Positions 5,531 through 9,343 of a stretch of 9,343 nucleotides of DNA are shown piece after piece. Each line of letters begins with the position of its first letter. The first letter of the stretch is position 1. Made by a program: the position numbers and the translations under genes. The notes under the pieces were generated by a model. That model saw only the letters and a program-made list of their open reading frames with translations, was not told where the DNA came from and searched no databases. The stretch is from Spirochaetaceae bacterium. Its GTDB lineage: Bacteria; Spirochaetota; Spirochaetia; Treponematales; Breznakiellaceae. Where the stretch lies: assembly GCA_031284295.1 (NCBI GenBank), contig JAITAE010000311.1, positions 1-9,343 of the forward strand, in the 5' to 3' direction.

Positions 5531-6733
5531 ATGAGAAACCGTTTTATCGGTATTCTGATGATGGCTCTGGCGGCGCTGCCCGCTTGGCCGGAGGAATTTG
5601 TTTTTAAGCATAAAACCGGCGACAAATTCAAGACTATTTCCACATCAAGCGAGAACGTATTTGTGAATGGGGAACTTCTGTACAGTACGCGAATACTGAA
5701 CCGTATGGCAAGCGAGGTGGTGGATGAGCGGGACGGGCTTGCCGTCCATAAGGCGCAGTTTCAGTTAGCGGAGGAACGGCAGACCGAAGGTACACGGCAT
5801 TTTCAGTGGACGGCGGAGTACGATTCCGTTTTTAGCAGGGACGGCAGCGGCAATATCACCGTTGAGGATCGTTACGTCATGCCCACCGTCCGCAATGTGC
5901 CGATTTTTCCGGCTGTTTCGCTAGAACCGGGCGACAGTTGGCAGGCGGAGGGCTACGAGGCGCACGATATGGGCCCGACTTTTGGTTTTAACGAACTGTA
6001 CCGGCTGCCGTTTACCGCTTTATATAAATTTCTTGGAGCGCGGGAATGGCGAGGCAGGCAGTATCCGGCAATAGAAATCTCGTACACTTTGGACGATAAA
6101 TCCAAATTTGACAGGCAGGCGGGCCTTTTTCCGTTGCGCGTCCAGGGAGAGTCCTCCCAGGTGGTGTACTGGGACAGTGAATTGGGGCAGCCGGCTGGCG
6201 CGGAGGAAAATTTCAAGCTCAAATTTGAAATGTCGGACGGCAATGTTTACGAATTCAGCGGCAGGGCCGAGGCTGAAATCATAGAATCGCCTGAAATGGA
6301 CAAAAATGCGATAGCGGACGATCTGAAAAAAGAGCTTTCAAGTGAGGGAATAGACGGCGCCGATATTCGTGTCGTTGATGAAGGCGTAAAAATCAGCCTT
6401 GAAAACATTTTGTTCGAGCCGGATACAGCGATCCTTGTACCCGGTGAAGAAAAAAAGCTGGAAAAGCTGGCTGAGATTCTGCGCAAGTATCCTGACCGCG
6501 ACATAATGGTGGGCGGGCACACCGCGCGTTCAGGTGGAACGGAAAATTCCCGGCAACAGCTTTCGCGGGAACGCGCCTCCGCCGTCGCGTCATACCTCAT
6601 TGAGCGCGGTATCCAGACTCCCGACAGGGTGATGTCGCGCGGTTACGGTTCGCAAATACCCATAGCCGACAACGGTACGGAAGCGGGACGCAAAAAAAAC
6701 CGGCGTGTTGAAATAATAATTCTGGAAAACTAA
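5531..6733 (+). CDS. Secreted OmpA-domain cell-envelope protein
   Basis: The protein has 400 residues. MRNR followed by FIGILMMALAALPAWP is a signal peptide (about 1-20), so it is exported to the periplasm or outer membrane. Residues 21-250 form a region rich in alternating polar and aromatic residues with no domain I can name. Residues 285-400 are an OmpA C-terminal (peptidoglycan-binding) domain: ISLENILFEPDTAIL, the helix EEKKLEKLAEILRKYP, IMVGGHTA, LSRERASAVASYLIERG with the conserved Arg348, and GRKKNRRVEI. The usual GHTD Asp, one of two residues contacting diaminopimelate in studied OmpA domains, is Ala332 here. I believe this change is common in treponemal relatives, but that is from memory. 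The start is supported by the complete signal peptide although no Shine-Dalgarno site is visible. Likely role: anchoring the outer membrane or another envelope structure to peptidoglycan. Confidence 0.88.
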   Translation: MRNRFIGILMMALAALPAWPEEFVFKHKTGDKFKTISTSSENVFVNGELLYSTRILNRMASEVVDERDGLAVHKAQFQLAEERQTEGTRHFQWTAEYDSVFSRDGSGNITVEDRYVMPTVRNVPIFPAVSLEPGDSWQAEGYEAHDMGPTFGFNELYRLPFTALYKFLGAREWRGRQYPAIEISYTLDDKSKFDRQAGLFPLRVQGESSQVVYWDSELGQPAGAEENFKLKFEMSDGNVYEFSGRAEAEIIESPEMDKNAIADDLKKELSSEGIDGADIRVVDEGVKISLENILFEPDTAILVPGEEKKLEKLAEILRKYPDRDIMVGGHTARSGGTENSRQQLSRERASAVASYLIERGIQTPDRVMSRGYGSQIPIADNGTEAGRKKNRRVEIIILEN

Positions 6734-7029
6734 CTTTCCCGGCCCGTGATTCTTTTTTGACAACTGTTTATAATGGGGTTGTTCAAAAACTTCAGCATTT
6801 GAACAATTCCTACTTAAAAATGATTTATAAATGATTTATAATAGATTTGTTTGGAAACTTCAGTTTCCGCGCCAAATTCAATTAAAACGCGGTTTTGTCG
6901 AACATTAGGGTCGCAGGCTCTTAGCCTGGAAAACCGCAATACTGTAATGGACTTCAGTCCACGACAAGCAACCGGGTTGTCGAACAAGTCTAAGGATTTA
7001 TTTTATAATAATTTATAAGGAAAAATGTT
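6734..7029. other. Spacer upstream of cobQ
   Basis: No gene is visible. It contains a hairpin TTGTTCAAA/TTTGAACAA (6779-6787 and 6798-6806, 10-base loop), two tandem copies of ATGATTTATAA (6820-6830 and 6831-6841), a hairpin module at 6847-6991 and an A+T-rich stretch with TATAAT at 7004-7009. The TATAAT elements at 6769 and 6837 lack a well-spaced -35 box, so the cobQ promoter is not assigned. I see no cobalamin riboswitch B12 box. Confidence 0.5.
6847..6991 (+). repeat. Multi-hairpin leader module, copy 2 (upstream of cobQ)
   Basis: It aligns with 2083-2213 (minus) and has the same orientation relative to the downstream gene. Hairpins are GGAAACT-TC-AGTTTCC (6853-6868), CAGGCT-CTT-AGCCTG (6914-6928) and TGGACT-TC-AGTCCA (6948-6961). 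The segment GGTTGTCGAACAAGTCT (6975-6991) is identical to 2104-2120. The left arm of the last stem is altered compared with copy 1: CGACAA (6962-6967) pairs with TTGTCG (6977-6982) over a nine-base loop. It ends 38 bases before the cobQ start. Confidence 0.8.
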
Positions 7030-8571
7030 ATGGCTAAATCAATAATGATACAGGGTACGGCGTCAAATGTCGGCAAAAGCATAATAACGGCCGGGCTTTG
7101 CAGGATATTCAAGCAGGACGGTTACAGGGTCGCGCCGTTCAAGTCGCAAAATATGGCTCTTAACTCTTTTATTACGAAGGAAGGACTTGAGATTGGCAGG
7201 GCTCAGGTGGTGCAGGCGGAGGCGGCTGGGATAGAGCCTGAAGTGGACATGAATCCGGTACTGCTGAAACCGACCGGCGATTCAAAGTCACAGGTTGTGG
7301 TGCATGGCAAAATTTGGACGGAGCTTAACGCTGTTGAATATTACAGGTTTAAACAGGGTCTTACTTCAATGGTAAAAGAATCGTTCGAAAGGCTTGCCGC
7401 AAAATTTGATATTGTCGTCCTGGAAGGCGCGGGCAGCCCTACAGAGATAAATCTGCGCGATAACGATATTGTAAATATGTTTATGGCCCGCCTTGCATCC
7501 TGCCCCGTACTGCTTGTCGCCGATATTGACAGGGGCGGAGTGTTTGCGTCTCTTGCCGGGACTATGCTTCTGTTTACGGAAGCGGAACGCGCCTATGTAA
7601 AAGGTTTTCTTGTCAACAAATTCAGGGGCGATAAATCTTTGCTGCGCGACGGTTTGCAGCAGCTTAGCAGTATAACTGAAAAACCTGTTTTGGGGCTTAT
7701 TCCATACTTCCGCCTGGATATTGATGATGAAGACAGCCAGAGCGAGCGCCTGGAAAACAGGGCGGAAGGCGGCGCGGAAAGCGGCGTTCTTAAAATCGCC
7801 GTGATACGGCTGCCGCGCATGTCAAACTACACGGACTTTAGCGCGTTGAACAGAATCGGCGGGGTTTCGGTACAGTATTGCGCCGCCGCCAAGGATTTGG
7901 ATACGGCAAGCCTTGTCATAATTCCCGGAACAAAAAACACGATACAGGACCTTGTCTGGATGCGAAAAAGAGGCCTGGACGATGCTGTAAAAAAACACGC
8001 CGCGTCCGGTAAACCGGTGTTCGGTATATGCGGCGGATACCAGATACTGGGTATGTGTATCGCCGACCCGTTCAACGTGGAGGGCGGCGGGGAGATTGAA
8101 GGGATGGGACTTCTGCCGGTGGAAACGGTGTTTGAAACCGAAAAACACAGAACGCGCGTGAGCGGAAAATTTTTAACGCTGGATGGAATCTTCAGTGAAT
8201 TATCGGGAAAAGAAGTTGAAGGCTACGAGGTTCACATGGGTTTGACAAAACCGTGCGGCGAGGTAGGCCGGTACACACCCATGGCGCTTGTAAAAGATGC
8301 TGTAAGCGGTGAGGTGTTTGAGGACGGTGCGTACCAGGGCCTGGTGTACGGCTCATACATTCACGGTATATTTGACTCAGGAAACATAGCGTCCACCATG
8401 GTAAAGGCCCTGTACAACGCAAATGGTCTTCAGTACGACCTTACGCTCAGTGAAATATCCGCAAAACAGCATAAAGAGAATCAGTATGATATGCTGGCAA
8501 ATATTTTGCGCGATTCTATAGATATGGACGCAGTTTATAAAATACTAGATGACGGCATGATAAATCGTTGA
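7030..8571 (+). CDS. cobQ: Cobyric acid synthase (adenosylcobyrinic acid a,c-diamide amidotransferase)
   Basis: CobQ (CbiP) amidates the b, d, e and g carboxylates of adenosylcobyrinic acid a,c-diamide using glutamine and ATP, giving adenosylcobyric acid in the cobalamin pathway; it is cytoplasmic. The protein is 513 residues, the normal full length. The N-terminal dethiobiotin-synthetase-like ATPase domain begins MIQGTASNVGKS (P-loop, 7-17), followed by VAPFKSQNMALNS, EIGRAQVVQAEAAG, DMNPVLLKPTGD, LEGAGSPTEINL (131-142) and VADIDRGGVFAS. The C-terminal glutamine amidotransferase domain (about 255-450) has VIIPGTKNT, GICGGYQILG with nucleophile Cys334, and SYIHGIFD with catalytic His445. AAGGA (7017-7021) lies eight bases before the ATG. 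cbiC starts 11 bases downstream, indicating co-transcription. No defect is visible. Confidence 0.97.
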   Translation: MAKSIMIQGTASNVGKSIITAGLCRIFKQDGYRVAPFKSQNMALNSFITKEGLEIGRAQVVQAEAAGIEPEVDMNPVLLKPTGDSKSQVVVHGKIWTELNAVEYYRFKQGLTSMVKESFERLAAKFDIVVLEGAGSPTEINLRDNDIVNMFMARLASCPVLLVADIDRGGVFASLAGTMLLFTEAERAYVKGFLVNKFRGDKSLLRDGLQQLSSITEKPVLGLIPYFRLDIDDEDSQSERLENRAEGGAESGVLKIAVIRLPRMSNYTDFSALNRIGGVSVQYCAAAKDLDTASLVIIPGTKNTIQDLVWMRKRGLDDAVKKHAASGKPVFGICGGYQILGMCIADPFNVEGGGEIEGMGLLPVETVFETEKHRTRVSGKFLTLDGIFSELSGKEVEGYEVHMGLTKPCGEVGRYTPMALVKDAVSGEVFEDGAYQGLVYGSYIHGIFDSGNIASTMVKALYNANGLQYDLTLSEISAKQHKENQYDMLANILRDSIDMDAVYKILDDGMINR

Positions 8572-8582
8572 CAGGGCGGGCA

Positions 8583-9343
8583 ATGAATACAATGTTTACA
8601 AAACCGGAAGCTATTGAAAAGCGGAGTTTTGAAATTATAGATAAAGAACTTGCCATACGCGGGGGTAAGAACACCCGCCTTCCGCTTGAAGATGAGATTG
8701 TAAAACGGGTGATCCATACAAGCGCAGACTTTGAATTCGATGACAGTATTGTATTTACGCACGGCGCGGCTCAGGCGGCGTTTGATCTGCTGCGTTCCGG
8801 CATTGACATCGTTACCGATACGATGATGGCGAAGACCGGCATAAACAAAGCTCTTTTTTCGAAAACGCCCGGATCGTTGCACTGCTTTATGGCGGATGCG
8901 GATGTGGCGGACGCGGCTTTAAGAAACGGCGTTACACGCGCTTACGCTTCCGTGGACAAGGCCGCCGCCCTGGGCAAGGCGCTGATGTTTGCCATCGGTA
9001 ACGCGCCCACCGCGCTTATCCGTATCTACGAATTGCTTAACGAAAAGAAACTGGACGCAAAACTTGTGATAGCGGCGCCTGTCGGTTTTGTAAATGTCGT
9101 GGAAGCCAAAGAACTGTTTTTGGACGCGGACATTCCGTGTATAGTAGCCCGAGGCAGAAAGGGCGGCAGCGCGGTCGCCGCCGCCATCGTGAACGCGCTA
9201 CTCAAAGCAGCGTTCCGCACCGATGCTAGTACCTTGCAAAGACTAAACAGATTGTATTATACTACCCTCACCCAGGTAGGAGGGGGTAAGTATGAAACAA
9301 AAGAAATATCATGTCAGGCTCACGGAGACGGAGAGGAAGCGGC
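8583..9343 (+). CDS. cbiC: Precorrin-8X / cobalt-precorrin-8 methylmutase, 3' end apparently joined to an IS element
   Basis: CbiC (CobH) moves a methyl group from C-11 to C-12 of the corrin precursor, giving cobyrinic acid or its hydrogenobyrinic equivalent. Family blocks are KPEAIEKRSFEII, VKRVIHTSADFEF with the likely catalytic His45, GIDIVTDTMMAKTGINK, HCFMAD, AIGNAPTALIRIYEL, APVGFVNVVEAKE and ARGRKGGSAVAAAIVNALL. These cover residues 7-207, essentially the whole usual protein (about 205-215 residues). The frame then runs on without a stop through FRTDASTLQRLNRLYYTTL to the window end, and the added text has no family resemblance; an IS630-type transposase starts there in another frame (9292). 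The native stop is therefore probably lost, and the real cbiC sequence ends near 9212-9230. The core is intact and may still be active. The gene follows cobQ by 11 bases with a weak ribosome site (GGGCGGG). An ATG at 8592 is an alternative start. Confidence 0.88.
   Translation, partial: MNTMFTKPEAIEKRSFEIIDKELAIRGGKNTRLPLEDEIVKRVIHTSADFEFDDSIVFTHGAAQAAFDLLRSGIDIVTDTMMAKTGINKALFSKTPGSLHCFMADADVADAALRNGVTRAYASVDKAAALGKALMFAIGNAPTALIRIYELLNEKKLDAKLVIAAPVGFVNVVEAKELFLDADIPCIVARGRKGGSAVAAAIVNALLKAAFRTDASTLQRLNRLYYTTLTQVGGGKYETKEISCQAHGDGEEA
9234..9263 (+). promoter_or_regulatory. Candidate sigma-70 promoter before the transposase
   Basis: TTGCAA (9234-9239) and TATACT (9258-9263) are spaced 18 bases apart, and the -10 box lies 28 bases before the transposase ATG. 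It sits in the segment after cbiC loses family similarity, so it probably belongs to the IS element. Confidence 0.45.
9292..9343 (+). CDS. IS630-family transposase, N-terminal fragment cut by the window edge
   Basis: The frame begins MKQKKYHVRLTETERKR and runs off the window. This is the usual opening of IS630-family transposases (a short basic start, then V-x-L-T-x-x-E-R), which lead into a helix-turn-helix and a DDE catalytic domain, both out of view. A strong ribosome site, AGGAGG (9278-9283), lies eight bases upstream. The gene overlaps the run-on cbiC frame in another phase. IS630 elements insert at TA dinucleotides; TA at 9227-9228 is a possible left boundary, but no terminal repeat can be confirmed with only one end visible. 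Only 17 residues support the call. Confidence 0.65.
   Translation, partial: MKQKKYHVRLTETERKR

Noticed and set aside
6734..6762. Intrinsic terminator after the OmpA-domain gene
   Set aside because: There is a T-run (6753-6758) but no convincing G+C-rich hairpin directly before it.
6757..6774. TTGACA followed by TATAAT as a sigma-70 promoter
   Set aside because: The two boxes are only six bases apart, far from the usual 16-18.
6734..7029. Cobalamin riboswitch upstream of cobQ
   Set aside because: No B12-box-like sequence or extended riboswitch core is visible; the structured part is a repeat module shared with the metY leader.

Overview
The window (9,343 bases, roughly half G+C) looks like a chromosomal piece of a bacterium, most plausibly a spirochaete of the Treponema type. 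That placement is an impression from the style of the proteins (an OmpA-domain envelope protein with GHTA in place of GHTD, an aldo/keto reductase with a C-terminal ferredoxin-like domain) and from the repeat-rich spacers. No database search was possible. There is no rRNA, tRNA or CRISPR array that I can recognise.

Layout. Bases 1-525 hold no convincing gene but contain hairpins and one copy of a dispersed repeat. Bases 526-753 (minus) are the N-terminal stub of a threonine aldolase, cut off where that repeat begins and altered around a 36-base palindrome. Bases 771-2060 (minus) are metY, the O-acetylhomoserine sulfhydrylase, lying just upstream of the stub in the same direction. Bases 2061-2963 are a long spacer packed with hairpins and repeats. 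Bases 2964-3977 (plus) encode a radical SAM protein with a cysteine-rich C-terminal part. Bases 3978-4258 hold an inverted-repeat-bounded element. Bases 4259-5470 (minus) encode a ferredoxin-domain aldo/keto reductase, divergent from a secreted OmpA-domain protein at 5531-6733 (plus). After a second structured spacer come cobQ (7030-8571) and cbiC (from 8583), in tandem. Near the 3' end of cbiC an IS630-type element appears to begin, and its transposase start (9292) is cut by the window edge.

How the genes fit together. metY makes homocysteine from O-acetylhomoserine and sulfide. cobQ and cbiC belong to corrin ring synthesis and amidation (cobalamin pathway). Cobalamin is the cofactor of MetH, which converts homocysteine to methionine, so the two loci are metabolically linked although far apart here. 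The radical SAM protein and the reductase are both iron-sulfur proteins of unknown substrate.

The most notable signal is in the spacers. A multi-hairpin module of about 130-145 bases lies directly upstream of both metY and cobQ, in the same orientation relative to each gene. Many perfect hairpins with loops of only 2-3 bases recur in every spacer, including a cloverleaf-like group at 2225-2311 and an element closed by a perfect 14-base inverted repeat at 3980-4140. Whether these are mobile repeats, regulatory RNAs or both cannot be settled from this sequence alone.
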